A stretch of DNA of 64,000 nt from Paenibacillus arenilitoris. Its GTDB lineage: Bacteria; Bacillota; Bacilli; Paenibacillales; Paenibacillaceae. A program made the translations under genes and the position numbers. The notes below the pieces were generated by a model that saw nothing but the letters and a program-made list of their open reading frames with translations, did not search any database and was not told the origin of the DNA. Positions 24,651 through 34,102 of this stretch are shown in pieces. Location: assembly GCF_014705655.1 (NCBI RefSeq), contig NZ_JACXIY010000007.1, forward strand, positions 1 through 64,000, read 5' to 3'. How positions within the stretch are numbered: position 1 is the stretch's first letter; each line of letters starts with the position of its first letter.

Positions 24651-25538
24651 ATGATCAAATCCAAAAACGACTTTCTGTTCATGTCCGTCGTCTATTTATT
24701 CATCATCGCCGTCTTTATCGCAACGTTCTATCCGTTCTGGAACATCTTTATTATTTCGCTGAACAGCGCGGAGGATACGCTGCGGGGCAATTTGTACCTG
24801 TGGCCGAGAGAATTCAGCCTGGCGAGCTACCGGCAGATTTTGTCCGACGGCGAAATCTGGTCCGCGATCAAGGTAACGGTGCTGCGCACGCTGATCGGCA
24901 CGCCGCTCGCCGTCATGGTCATCAGCATGCTGGCGTACTCGCTCAGCAAGAAGGAGCTTGTCGGGGGCCGCGCGTTCACGCTGTACTTCGTATTCACGAT
25001 GTATTTCGGCGGCGGCTTGATTCCTTACTATATGGTGCTCAAAAGCCTTCACCTGATCGACACCTTCATGGTGTTCATCCTGCCGACGATGATGAACGTG
25101 TTCTATATGATCATCGTCCGCACGTTCATGCAGGGGCTGCCTCAGGAGCTGGACGAGTCGGCGAAGATCGACGGCGCCAACTACCTGCAAATCTTCTTCC
25201 GGATCATTCTGCCGCTGACGACGCCGGTACTGGCCACGATCGGGCTGTTCACGGCGATCATGCACTGGAATTCGTGGTTCGACTCCTACGTGTTCACGTA
25301 TAACGCGGATCTGAAGACGCTGCAGGCCGTGCTGGTCAAAATTTTGAACCAATACCAGACCGGCTCCATGGTCAGCGAAGCGCAGCAGCTGGCGAATTCG
25401 TCGAAGCGGATGGCCGTGTCGCCGGACACGATCAGGATGGCGGCGACGATGGTGGCGACGCTTCCGATCATTATGGTGTATCCGTTCCTGCAGAAGTATT
25501 TTGTGAAGGGCATGACGCTCGGCGCGGTCAAAAGCTAA
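24651..25538 (+). CDS. Sugar ABC transporter permease, YtcP/LplC family
   Basis: 295 residues, six predicted helices. The EAA loop ELDESAKIDGANYLQIFFRI and the C-terminal YPFLQKYFVKGMTLGAVK are hallmark features of YtcP/LplC permeases. GGAAGGAGG precedes the ATG. It follows the partner permease by 25 bp and precedes the binding lipoprotein. Confidence 0.94.
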   Translation: MIKSKNDFLFMSVVYLFIIAVFIATFYPFWNIFIISLNSAEDTLRGNLYLWPREFSLASYRQILSDGEIWSAIKVTVLRTLIGTPLAVMVISMLAYSLSKKELVGGRAFTLYFVFTMYFGGGLIPYYMVLKSLHLIDTFMVFILPTMMNVFYMIIVRTFMQGLPQELDESAKIDGANYLQIFFRIILPLTTPVLATIGLFTAIMHWNSWFDSYVFTYNADLKTLQAVLVKILNQYQTGSMVSEAQQLANSSKRMAVSPDTIRMAATMVATLPIIMVYPFLQKYFVKGMTLGAVKS

Positions 25539-25585
25539 GCCAAGGTCGGAACTATTTCGGGAGGTGATGCGTCAGCCGTTTACAC

Positions 25586-25616
25586 TTGCAAGAGGCGTTT
25601 GCATTTGTATTATAAT
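25586..25616 (+). promoter_or_regulatory. Possible internal promoter for the binding-protein gene
   Basis: TTGCAA (25586-25591) and a perfect TATAAT (25611-25616) are 19 bp apart, ahead of AAGGGGGAAT and the ATG at 25645. An extra promoter would help make the binding protein in excess over the permeases. Confidence 0.4.
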
Positions 25617-25644
25617 GAGGATCACACAAGGGGGAATTATCAAC

Positions 25645-27270
25645 ATGCGGGCTAAAAAATGGTTGTTAACGCTTCTTACGGTCATCGTCGTCTTATCCGT
25701 CCTATCGGCATGCGGCTCCGCGAATTCGAATGCCGGCAACGGCAACGCGAATGCCGGCGCGGGCGGCGGGGAAGCTTCGGGCGAGCCGTCGACCGAACCG
25801 ATCACGCTGACGTTCTTCGATAAAAACACGGGCGATAAATTCGACAACGCCGTTGCCGCCGAGATTACGAAGCGGACCGGCGTCACGATCGAAATTCAGC
25901 AGCCGACCGGCAACCCGACGGAGAAGCTGAACCTGATGCTGGCGAGCGACGACTTGCCCGACCTGATCATGTTTGAGCGCAGCAGCGATCTGGTGACGAA
26001 ATACATCGAATCGGGCGCGATCGTTCCGCTGAACGAGCTCATCGAGAAATACGGGCCGAACGTGACGGAAATGTACGGCGACGTACTAAATAAAACGCGC
26101 TACAAGGACGGCAAAAACTATTATCTGTCGAACTGGTACGGCCTGGAGAACGAGCCCGTATTCGGCTTCAACATGCGCAAGGATATCGTGAAGGAGCTGG
26201 CTCCGTCCAAGGCGGAGGGCGGCGAGCCGTTCACGGCGGGCGAGTTCAAGCAGCTGCTGGCCGATTTCAAGGCGAAGTACCCGCAGATCGACGGCAAGGA
26301 AACGATCGCCCTGACGATGGACGGCGAGAACTTCGGCGGCACGTTCGGCACGTTCAAGGGCATGTTCGGCTTAATGCCGTTCTACGAGAACGAAGACAAG
26401 CTGCAGTTCGACGTCAAAAATCCGAAATACCGCGAAATGATCCTTTATATGAACGATCTGTTCCGCGCCGGCCTGATGGACAAGGAATGGGCGATCAACA
26501 AGCGCCAGGTATGGGAGCAGAAGCTCGCGACCGGCACCGTGTTCTCCACGACGGGCGCTTACTGGGACGCGGGCGCAGCCAATACGATTTTGAAAAAAGA
26601 CCGCGGCGAGGAATCGCAGCTGTTCCCTTACAAAGTCGTCGCCGACGGCGTCGATCCGGCGAAGACGACTTACGGCGGGCGCAGCTCGCTCGGCTGGGAC
26701 GCGATCACGATTACGAAGAAGAACAAGGATCCGGAGCGCACGATGCAGCTGATCGACTTCCTGGCAAGCGAAGAAGGCCAATACCTGCTCATGTGGGGCA
26801 TCGAGGGGCAGCATTGGGACTTGAAGGACGGCAAGCACGTGCCACGTCCGGAGACGCTGCAAGGCTTCAAGGACGATTGGAACGCGTACACGAAGGAAAC
26901 GGGCATCCGCAAGTGGACCTGGTTCATCAAGAACGGCGCGGGCAAGGACGGCACGCCGTACGACCTGCCGGGCCGCTATGAGCGTCAGGCAGTCGACAAG
27001 ATGGCGCTTAAGAACTTGTCCGATACCGTCTACGACTCGGCGATTTACGAAGGGCTCGGACCGCAGGGCGGCACGCCCGAAGCGCTGAACGAGCAGAAGG
27101 TGAACGACATCGTGAAGCAGGCGCTGACGAAAGCGGTCATGGCGAAATCGGCCGACGAAGCGAACGGCATTTTTGATAAAATGCTGAGCGACATGAAGGC
27201 GGCCGGCGACGAGAAGGTCGAAGCGATTTATACGGAAAACTACAAAACGCGCTCGGAGCTGTGGCAATAA
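25645..27270 (+). CDS. Extracellular sugar-binding lipoprotein (LipO-like), sugar locus 1
   Basis: 541 residues. Signal peptide with lipobox LSAC, C23 being lipidated, followed by an Asn/Gly/Ala-rich flexible linker. The body is a large type-1 solute-binding fold (TLTFFDKNTGDKF at the start; LASDDLPDLIMFE typical of LplA/LipO proteins). I chose the ATG at 25645, with AAGGGGGAAT about 9 nt before it. An upstream in-frame GTG/ATG (25564/25567) would hide the signal peptide. It delivers an oligosaccharide to the two permeases encoded just upstream. Confidence 0.93.
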   Translation: MRAKKWLLTLLTVIVVLSVLSACGSANSNAGNGNANAGAGGGEASGEPSTEPITLTFFDKNTGDKFDNAVAAEITKRTGVTIEIQQPTGNPTEKLNLMLASDDLPDLIMFERSSDLVTKYIESGAIVPLNELIEKYGPNVTEMYGDVLNKTRYKDGKNYYLSNWYGLENEPVFGFNMRKDIVKELAPSKAEGGEPFTAGEFKQLLADFKAKYPQIDGKETIALTMDGENFGGTFGTFKGMFGLMPFYENEDKLQFDVKNPKYREMILYMNDLFRAGLMDKEWAINKRQVWEQKLATGTVFSTTGAYWDAGAANTILKKDRGEESQLFPYKVVADGVDPAKTTYGGRSSLGWDAITITKKNKDPERTMQLIDFLASEEGQYLLMWGIEGQHWDLKDGKHVPRPETLQGFKDDWNAYTKETGIRKWTWFIKNGAGKDGTPYDLPGRYERQAVDKMALKNLSDTVYDSAIYEGLGPQGGTPEALNEQKVNDIVKQALTKAVMAKSADEANGIFDKMLSDMKAAGDEKVEAIYTENYKTRSELWQ

Positions 27271-27293
27271 AAGGCGGCAGGCGCGAGCGGGAG

Positions 27294-27318
27294 AAGCCGG
27301 CTTTTTGCTGGCTTTTTT
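27294..27318 (+). terminator. Hairpin between the binding protein and the cytoplasmic GH-D gene
   Basis: AAGCCGGC pairs with GCTGGCTT (one G-T pair) around TTTTT, then TTTT. It would separate high binding-protein expression from the downstream enzyme by partial termination. Confidence 0.6.
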
Positions 27319-27351
27319 CCTGCCATCCCAACAAACCGATAACAGGAGCTG

Positions 27352-29412
27352 ATGAACATGACAGTGAACGTGATTAAGCAGGAGCAAACGGCGGGAGACT
27401 ATAGCGTCGATAACGGCTTGGTGCGGGTGACGGCGAATTTGGAGAGCGGCCTCGTCACGATCCGCTGGAGCGGCGGCGAAGCGATGAAGGAGCTTTATGC
27501 CGAAGCCAGATACGGTACGGAGCAGCTGCGAACGACCTATTACCGCGAGCATGCCGTTCGCGAAGCGTCCTTCCGGCAGCTCGAGGACGGCTTCGGCCGC
27601 GGCGTGAGCTGGTCCTTCGAGCATGAGGAGCCGGGCAAGCCCGCGCTCCGGCAGCGCTTCCGCATGTACGAGAGCCAGCCGTACGTGCTTGTCGAGCTGG
27701 AAGCGGCGCAGGACGCCGAATGGGAGACGAACGAGCTGACGCCGATCGCGTCGTACCTGAACGACGGCGGCGTCCTTGAATTCGGCGCGGGCGCGGGTGA
27801 GGATGTGCGGGCGCTGTTCGTTCCGTTCGACAACGACAAGTGGGTCCGCTACGCCTCCCATGCCATCCCGTGCAGCGTGCACAGCTACGAAGCGACCGCC
27901 GTCTACCGCGCGGGCAGCCGGAACGGCTTCGTGCTGGGCTCGGTGACGCACGACGTATGGAAAACCGGCCTCGTCGTCGAAGGCACGTTCGCCGAGACGG
28001 TCGGCAGGCTGCGCGTATACGGCGGGGCGGCCGATCTGCAGACGAGGGACACGGTGCCGCACGGCGCCGTTCGCGGCAAGACTCTGCTCTCGCCGACGCT
28101 CTTCGTCGGGGCGTTCGCCGACTACCGCGACGGCCTCGAGGCGTACGGGCAAGCGAATGCGGCGCTGACGCCGGCGCTGAAGTGGGAAGGCGGCGTGCCG
28201 ATGGGCTGGAACAGCTGGTCGGCCGTCATGTCGAAGCTCGATTTCGACGTGTACGCGCATACGTCGGACTTCTTCGCGAAGGAGCTGCAGCACAGCGGCT
28301 TCGCCGACGACGAAGGCAGCTTGTACGTCAACTTCGACGCGTTCTCCGACAATCTGACGAAGGAAGAGCTGCAGGAGGCGGTAAGGAGGGTCAAGGCGAA
28401 CGGCCAGAAGCCGGGCACCTATTACACCCCGTTCGCGTTCTGGGGCAGCGATCCGGACACGCCGGTCGAAGGCACGGACGGGACGGTGCGGTACCGGGAC
28501 ATTCTGCTGAAGGACCGCTCGGGCAATCCGCTGCCGCGGCTGGACGGCGCGCTGCCGATCGACCCGACGCATCCGGAGGCGCTCGCGCGCATCAAGCGCA
28601 AGGTGGACGCGGTCGTCGAGGCGGGCTACGATTATCTGAAAATGGACTTCCTGACGCACGGCGCCATGGAAGGCGTTCGTTACGATCCGAACGCGCGGAC
28701 CGGCATTCAGGCCTACAACGCCGGCATGGCGTTCATCCGTGATTTGCTCGATCCGGCGCGCATCGGCCGCCCGTTCCTGATCAACCTGTCCATCGCGCCG
28801 CTGTTCCCGCACGGGTACGCGCACAGCCGCCGCGTTTCCTGCGACGCCTTCGGACTGATCGGCGATACCGAATATATGCTTAACGCGCTTACCTACGGCT
28901 GGTGGATCAACGATAACCTGTACCGGTTCAACGATCCCGATCACATCGTGCTGTACAAAAGCGACAATCAGCGCGCGACGACCGAGCAGGAAGGAAGAAG
29001 CCGCCTGAACAGCGGGGTTATCGCGGGCACGTCGCTGCTGCTCGGCGACGATTACCGGATGGAGGAAGCGGCGAAGCGCGCGAAGGCTTGGATGACGAAC
29101 AAGGAAGTCATCGCGCTGGCAAGGCGCGGCCGGACGTTCCGTCCAGCCGAAGGACGAAGCGGCGCCAAGGGTGAGGATTTGTTCGTCTTAACCGGCGAGG
29201 ACGGCACATGGATCGCGGCCTTCAACTTCGACGGGGATAACGGGAAGGCGATGACCCTGTCCTTCGACAGGCTGGGCATCGATACGTCCTCCGCTCTCGT
29301 CGTTCGGGACCTGTGGAGCGGTTCGGAGAATGCCATTCCGGCCGGAGCGGGCGAGCATTCTATCGCGCTTGAAGCCTCCGAGTCCAAGCTGCTGCTGTTC
29401 AGGCGCCAATAA
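27352..29412 (+). CDS. Cytoplasmic clan GH-D (GH27/GH36-like) glycosidase, putative alpha-galactosidase
   Basis: 686 residues without a signal peptide. It is the same family as the secreted enzyme at 13819-16842 but lacks its CBMs. Shared landmarks are FVPFDNDKW, LGSVTHDVWKTG, MGWNSWSA, NFDAFSDNLT, the nucleophile D432 in YLKMDF, and D498 in RRVSCDA. CAGGAG stands before two ATGs (27352, 27358). Following an importer, it probably degrades the imported oligosaccharide in the cytoplasm. A hairpin separates it from the binding-protein gene; read-through is inferred. No strong terminator follows within the 80 bp before hflK. Confidence 0.87.
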   Translation: MNMTVNVIKQEQTAGDYSVDNGLVRVTANLESGLVTIRWSGGEAMKELYAEARYGTEQLRTTYYREHAVREASFRQLEDGFGRGVSWSFEHEEPGKPALRQRFRMYESQPYVLVELEAAQDAEWETNELTPIASYLNDGGVLEFGAGAGEDVRALFVPFDNDKWVRYASHAIPCSVHSYEATAVYRAGSRNGFVLGSVTHDVWKTGLVVEGTFAETVGRLRVYGGAADLQTRDTVPHGAVRGKTLLSPTLFVGAFADYRDGLEAYGQANAALTPALKWEGGVPMGWNSWSAVMSKLDFDVYAHTSDFFAKELQHSGFADDEGSLYVNFDAFSDNLTKEELQEAVRRVKANGQKPGTYYTPFAFWGSDPDTPVEGTDGTVRYRDILLKDRSGNPLPRLDGALPIDPTHPEALARIKRKVDAVVEAGYDYLKMDFLTHGAMEGVRYDPNARTGIQAYNAGMAFIRDLLDPARIGRPFLINLSIAPLFPHGYAHSRRVSCDAFGLIGDTEYMLNALTYGWWINDNLYRFNDPDHIVLYKSDNQRATTEQEGRSRLNSGVIAGTSLLLGDDYRMEEAAKRAKAWMTNKEVIALARRGRTFRPAEGRSGAKGEDLFVLTGEDGTWIAAFNFDGDNGKAMTLSFDRLGIDTSSALVVRDLWSGSENAIPAGAGEHSIALEASESKLLLFRRQ

Positions 29413-29494
29413 ACGAACAGGTCCCGCAAAAAAACGTGACCATTGACCCCCCTGTGCGTATTACATCCTACCAGATACAGAAAGGGAGGATGTC

Positions 29495-30562
29495 ATGAGT
29501 TTCACGGGTCAAGATCAAGGGCCGGCAGGTCCGGCAGCCGGCACGGGGAGGAAGCCGCCCGAATTGAAGCCGGGCACGGTGAAGAAGCTGGTCATCGGCA
29601 TCGCGGCCGCCATTCTTGTTATTATGATCGGATCGTCATCGTTCTACACGGTGCAGGAGCAGGAGAGGGCGGCTATTCTAACCTTCGGGAAATATACGGG
29701 GGAAAGCTCCGCGGGGCTCCATTTCAAATGGCCGTACCCCATTCAGCAAGTGATTACCGTTCCGGCCGAGCTGACGCAGCGCATTCATATCGGTTACCGC
29801 CAGGAAGGCAATGAAGCGATTCCGGTCGAGGCGGAAGCGATGATGATTACGGGAGACGAGAACATCGTATCCGCGGATGCCGTCGTGCAATGGAAGATCA
29901 GCAACATCCGCGATTATTTATTCAATATCGACGACGACGAGCAGTTCCTTCGCAACGCCGCAAGCTCGTCCATCCGCTCGGTCATCGGCTCGGTGAAGCT
30001 GGACTACGCGATTACGGACGGGAAGACGGTCATTCAGGATCAGGTCCGGGAGAAGCTGATCGAGCTGCAGACCAAATACAATACCGGCATTCAAATTATC
30101 GACATCAAGTTCCAGGACATCGAACCGCCGAGCGGCCAGGTCGCCGATGCGTTCCGCGAGGTGACGAATGCGCGCGAGGAGAAGAACACGAAGATCAACA
30201 ACGCGCAGAAATACGAGAACGACCGAATTCCGAAGGCGCGCGGCGAAGCCCAGGCGCTGATCGAGAACGCGGAGGGCGAGAAGAAATCGCGCATTCTGAA
30301 CGCGCAGGGCGACGTGGCGAAGTTCAACGCGATCTATGCCGAATACAAGAACAATCCGAATGTGACACAGAGCCGTCTCGTCCTGGAGACGCTCGAGAAA
30401 ATATTGCCGAACGCCCAAATCTTCATCACGAATTCGAACGGCGATACGGTGAACTACTTGCCGCTTAACGAATTGCTGCGCAGCAGCGGTTCGGGTAGTT
30501 CGGACACGGCGCAGCCGCCTTCAGCGACGCCGACGACGCCGGAAGGGGGCAACGCGCAATGA
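29495..30562 (+). CDS. hflK: HflK, SPFH/band-7 membrane protein (FtsH modulator)
   Basis: 355 residues. A Pro/Gly-rich N-terminal tail, one membrane helix (about 31-52), then an SPFH domain (VQEQERAAILTFGKY onward), a coiled coil rich in Ala/Glu/Lys (about 225-290) and a Ser/Pro/Thr-rich tail. HflK and HflC form a large cage on the outer face of the membrane around the FtsH protease. GGGAGG precedes the ATG by 4-5 nt. Its last four bases overlap the start of hflC (ATGA). Confidence 0.93.
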   Translation: MSFTGQDQGPAGPAAGTGRKPPELKPGTVKKLVIGIAAAILVIMIGSSSFYTVQEQERAAILTFGKYTGESSAGLHFKWPYPIQQVITVPAELTQRIHIGYRQEGNEAIPVEAEAMMITGDENIVSADAVVQWKISNIRDYLFNIDDDEQFLRNAASSSIRSVIGSVKLDYAITDGKTVIQDQVREKLIELQTKYNTGIQIIDIKFQDIEPPSGQVADAFREVTNAREEKNTKINNAQKYENDRIPKARGEAQALIENAEGEKKSRILNAQGDVAKFNAIYAEYKNNPNVTQSRLVLETLEKILPNAQIFITNSNGDTVNYLPLNELLRSSGSGSSDTAQPPSATPTTPEGGNAQ

Positions 30563-31425
30563 AAAGAAGCTACTGGATAGGCATCATCGCCGCCGTGCTT
30601 GTCATCATTCTGGGCTCCGGCTCGACGTACATCGTGAAGGAAGGCGAATACAAGGTCGTGCTCAAATTCGGCGAAGCGGTGCGCGCGGTCGGCGAACCGG
30701 GACTCAAATTCAAGCTTCCGTTCATCGAGAACGTCTCGACGCTCCCGAAATACCAAATGACTTACGAAAGCGCGCCGACGACGATTCTGACGAAGGATCA
30801 GAAGCCGATCGACGTCGATAACTACACCGTATGGCGGATCACAAACGCGTCGCAGTTTCTCCGGACGGTGCAATCGGTGAACGGCGGCATACAGCGGATC
30901 GACGAGGCGGTGTACAACTCCGTCCGCCGCAAGCTGTCGGAGGTCAGCTACGACGACATCATCAGCGAGAATACGGCCCGCGGCAACATTAACGACGAAA
31001 TCACGAAGGATGTTACCGCCGCGCTGACCAGAGACAACTACGGCATCGAAATTATCGACGTAAGAATCAAGCGGACCGACCTGCCGGAGCAGAACAAGCA
31101 AAGCGTATACAACCGGATGATATCCGACCGGCAGTCGATCGCGGCGCGCTATCTGTCCGAAGGCGACGAGGAGTCGCGCAAAATTACGTCGAAGGCCGAC
31201 CGGACCGCGACCGAGCTGATCGCGCAGGCCGAAGCCGACGCGAAGAAGATCATCGCGGAAGGCGAGGGAGAGGCGGCGAGGATTTACAACCGCGCCTACG
31301 GCGCCGACCCTCAGTTCTACAGCTTCTACCGGACGCTTGAGAGCTACGTGACGACGCTGCGGAACGAACCGGTCATCATGATTCCGATCGAATCGCCGTA
31401 CGCCAAGATTTTGCTGGGCCAATAA
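30559..31425 (+). CDS. hflC: HflC, SPFH/band-7 membrane protein (FtsH modulator)
   Basis: 288 residues: one N-terminal helix (about 5-24), an SPFH domain (VKEGEYKVVLKFGEA onward), conserved IDVRIKRTDLPEQNKQSVYNRM typical of HflC, and an Ala/Glu-rich coiled coil. Translation is coupled to hflK. The pair is not universal in Firmicutes (B. subtilis has no HflKC) but is found in Paenibacillaceae. A terminator follows 20 nt after the stop. Confidence 0.94.
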   Translation: MKRSYWIGIIAAVLVIILGSGSTYIVKEGEYKVVLKFGEAVRAVGEPGLKFKLPFIENVSTLPKYQMTYESAPTTILTKDQKPIDVDNYTVWRITNASQFLRTVQSVNGGIQRIDEAVYNSVRRKLSEVSYDDIISENTARGNINDEITKDVTAALTRDNYGIEIIDVRIKRTDLPEQNKQSVYNRMISDRQSIAARYLSEGDEESRKITSKADRTATELIAQAEADAKKIIAEGEGEAARIYNRAYGADPQFYSFYRTLESYVTTLRNEPVIMIPIESPYAKILLGQ

Positions 31426-31444
31426 GCCGGATTCGTGCCGGTTC

Positions 31445-31492
31445 AAGAGACTTTCCGAAGGTCGCGACCTTCCGGAAAGTCTCTTTTTTTTC
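31445..31492 (+). terminator. Terminator of hflKC
   Basis: AAGAGACTTTCC pairs with GGAAAGTCTCTT, with an inner AAGGTC/GACCTT stem, followed by eight T. Confidence 0.93.
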
Positions 31493-31660
31493 CAGCTCTT
31501 AAAAATTAAGGTTTTCTCATTTTTTTTTAATTTTTGCGAAGACAAGCCTGATAATACTCGTTTTTTTCTCTCAGAGGCATAATTTAGGTAACTTTGGATC
31601 TGCTATATTTGATGCATCGGGACAACACACCAAGTCATCTTATGTGGAGGTACAGACTAC

Positions 31661-32167
31661 ATGAAAAACGTTAAACCGATCATCACGAAAGCGATTCTTC
31701 TAACGATGTGCGCAACAACCGGCTTTACGACTTATGCCGTTGTACAAGCCCCTCCTTCGGCGACGGTCGAAGCGGCAAGCTCGAAAGCAGATAAAGTGAT
31801 CAGTTACGCGAAGAAATACAAAGGACGCGTCAGCTATGACTGGGGTACAAGAAACACGAAAAAGCTGATCTTCGACTGCTCGTCGTTTACGGAATTTATT
31901 TTCGCCAAAGTCGGCGTCGATCTGAAATGGGGAACCGCCTCGCAGAAGTACCAAGGCAAAGGGGTAAGCAAGAGCAGCCTGAAAAAGGGCGACCTCGTAT
32001 TCTTCGACACGATCGGCAAAAACAACAAGAAGATTAACCATGTCGGCATCTACATGGGCGGCGGCAAATTCATCCACAACACGCCTTCCGTAGACGGCAT
32101 TGCCATCAGCAGCTTGACTTCCGGCTTCTGGAAGCGGGCTTACGTAAGCGCTCGCAGAGTGCTGTAG
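31661..32167 (+). CDS. Secreted NlpC/P60 peptidoglycan endopeptidase
   Basis: 168 residues: signal peptide (cleavage near VEAAS, residue 40) followed directly by an NlpC/P60 domain. The triad is C73 (FDCSSF), H127 (NHVGIY) and H139 (FIHNTP). Such enzymes cut D-Glu-mDAP type bonds in wall peptides. There is no SH3 or LysM targeting domain, so the protein is a minimal enzyme. GTGGAGG precedes the ATG, and the gene is flanked by terminators on both sides, so it is monocistronic. Confidence 0.93.
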   Translation: MKNVKPIITKAILLTMCATTGFTTYAVVQAPPSATVEAASSKADKVISYAKKYKGRVSYDWGTRNTKKLIFDCSSFTEFIFAKVGVDLKWGTASQKYQGKGVSKSSLKKGDLVFFDTIGKNNKKINHVGIYMGGGKFIHNTPSVDGIAISSLTSGFWKRAYVSARRVL

Positions 32168-32197
32168 TTACCGCGAACGCGAAGCGACAAATGCGAT

Positions 32198-32245
32198 AAC
32201 GGCGGCCCCGAACATCACCGCGATGTTCGGGCCGCCGTTTTTTTG
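32198..32245 (+). terminator. Terminator after the NlpC/P60 gene
   Basis: A perfect 19-bp stem (32198-32216 with 32222-32240) with a 5-nt loop is followed by seven T. It overlaps the 5' part of the long reading frame of the next kinase, which supports the later start chosen there. Confidence 0.93.
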
Positions 32246-32327
32246 TTGCCTGCAAGTCGCTATTTATTTCTCCGCCAAGATCGTTTATGATTTGTCCTAT
32301 TACGTGAAACGCGACTCGGGGGAGCCA

Positions 32328-34070
32328 ATGAATAAGCAGATCCGCAACAAACCGTTCATGCCGTTCACCTACAAAATGATGATTCCTTATCTTCTGCTGG
32401 TGTTGCTGACCGACGCGATCATCGGGTATATTTCGTATACGATGCTCATCCAGTCGCGGACGGAGATGGCCGAGACGAACATCCGGACGGCAATGGAGCA
32501 GACGAGGAACAACCTGAAATACCAGCTCGACGAAATCCGGCGCATGTCCGATTCGTTCTTCGGCAGCCAGTCGTTCCAACGGGCGATTCAGAAAAAAGGG
32601 GATTCGCTCGAAAATTATTTGACGATGCTCGACGAGATCGTTCCCCAAATGCAGGCGCCGCTGCAGCTGTACGGCAACCATATCCGCCTGATCGTCTATA
32701 CGACCAATTCGGATATCAACTATATTCTCGGCGACAGCATGGCGGAGGAGATCGAGGACAGCGACTATTACGTGCTGCCCTTCGCCGAAATCGCGACTAC
32801 CGGATGGTACCGCTCGCTGCAAGACACGGGCCTCGACAACGTCTGGCTGCAGGTCGATACCGACCGCGATTTGGAGAACATCTCGCATATCCGGAAGCTT
32901 GTCACGTACAGCGATTACAAAACCGTCATCGGGTACGTGCGAATCACGACGAAGCTAAGCGATCTGCTCGGCGATTTCAATACGTTCCCCGTCGAGGAAG
33001 GCGTTGTCCTTCGCCTGAAGGACGAGAAGTCGGGCATTCCTTTGTACCAGCGCGGCGAGACGGCCGGGGAGGTTACGGCAAAGTCATACTTGACGCTCAG
33101 GGAGAGCATTCCCGAGACGGGCTTCGTCATCGAGACGCTTGTCCCGTATTCGTATCTCTCGAAGGACGCCAGCCGGCTCGGATCCGTCATATTCACGGTA
33201 TGCCTGATCAGCTTTCTCGTTATGGCGTTCATCGGATTGATCGTGGCCAGGCTGTCGGGACGCAAGATGAAGCGGATCGTCGCCTTCCTGCGCTCCTTCC
33301 AGGAAAGCAGCTTTCAGAAGCGGCTACGCTTCGGCGGCAACGACGAGTTCGTGCAAATCGCCGAAGCTTACAACATTATGGCGGCGAATATCCAGGATTT
33401 GATCAAAAGCGTGTACGTGCAGGGCATTCAGAAGAAGCAGGCCGAGCTCGAGGCGCTTCAGGCGCAAATCAACCCGCATTTTCTGTACAACACGCTATCC
33501 ACGATCAGCAGCCTGGCCAATCTCGGCGAAACGCGGAAGGTGACGGGCATGGTCAGCGGCCTTGCGAGGTTTTACAGGCTGTCCTTGAACGAAGGAAACG
33601 TCTACATTCCGCTTAAGCAGGAGCTGGAGCAGATCGGGACCTATCTCGATATTCAGCGGATCAAATACGCGGACAAGTTCGCCGTTCATGTCGACGTCGA
33701 TCCGGATATCGAGCAAACGAAGATCATCAAGCTCATTTTGCAGCCGTTCGTCGAAAATATTTTCAAGCATGCGTGGTTCGGCGAGCATATCGCGATTCGC
33801 ATTACGGGCAGAAGGGCCGGCAGCCGCATCGAGCTGAAGGTGATCGACACCGGGATCGGCATGCGGCCGGACGCCGTCAAGCGGCTGTTGGTCGGCCCGA
33901 GCCAGGCCGGCGGCTACGGCCTGAAAAACGTGGACGAGCGGATCAAGCTCAGGTACGGCGACGAATACGGCATTCATATCGGGAGCGTTTACGGGGGAGG
34001 AACGGCGGTTGCGATCTCGCTGCCGGCAAGCGCAGAGGAAGGCCGGGGCTCCGAAGAAGAGACGCCATAA
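32328..34070 (+). CDS. YesM-type sensor histidine kinase, sugar locus 2
   Basis: 580 residues from the ATG at 32328, preceded by GGGGGAG. First helix about 17-38, extracellular sensor to about 285, second helix about 288-310, HAMP, then LQAQINPHFLYNTL with the phosphorylated His, QPFVENIFKHAW (N box), DTGIGM (G1) and GYGLKNVDERI (G2). The regulator gene starts 32 bp later, so the two form an operon upstream of the second transporter. It probably senses a galactan-type oligosaccharide, judged from the GH53 gene at the end of the locus. Confidence 0.93.
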   Translation: MNKQIRNKPFMPFTYKMMIPYLLLVLLTDAIIGYISYTMLIQSRTEMAETNIRTAMEQTRNNLKYQLDEIRRMSDSFFGSQSFQRAIQKKGDSLENYLTMLDEIVPQMQAPLQLYGNHIRLIVYTTNSDINYILGDSMAEEIEDSDYYVLPFAEIATTGWYRSLQDTGLDNVWLQVDTDRDLENISHIRKLVTYSDYKTVIGYVRITTKLSDLLGDFNTFPVEEGVVLRLKDEKSGIPLYQRGETAGEVTAKSYLTLRESIPETGFVIETLVPYSYLSKDASRLGSVIFTVCLISFLVMAFIGLIVARLSGRKMKRIVAFLRSFQESSFQKRLRFGGNDEFVQIAEAYNIMAANIQDLIKSVYVQGIQKKQAELEALQAQINPHFLYNTLSTISSLANLGETRKVTGMVSGLARFYRLSLNEGNVYIPLKQELEQIGTYLDIQRIKYADKFAVHVDVDPDIEQTKIIKLILQPFVENIFKHAWFGEHIAIRITGRRAGSRIELKVIDTGIGMRPDAVKRLLVGPSQAGGYGLKNVDERIKLRYGDEYGIHIGSVYGGGTAVAISLPASAEEGRGSEEETP

Positions 34071-34102
34071 ACGAACAGGCAGCAGGGGAGGCTTATGCAG
34101 CG

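Noticed and set aside
26371..28944. 857-codon open frame on the minus strand
   Set aside because: It is antisense to the binding-protein and glycosidase genes, is full of Arg and has no domain or ribosome site. It results from G+C-rich third positions in the real genes.
32223..32327. N-terminal extension of the locus 2 kinase
   Set aside because: It would start inside the terminator of the NlpC/P60 gene. ATG 32328 has a ribosome site and gives a normal membrane-helix N-terminus.
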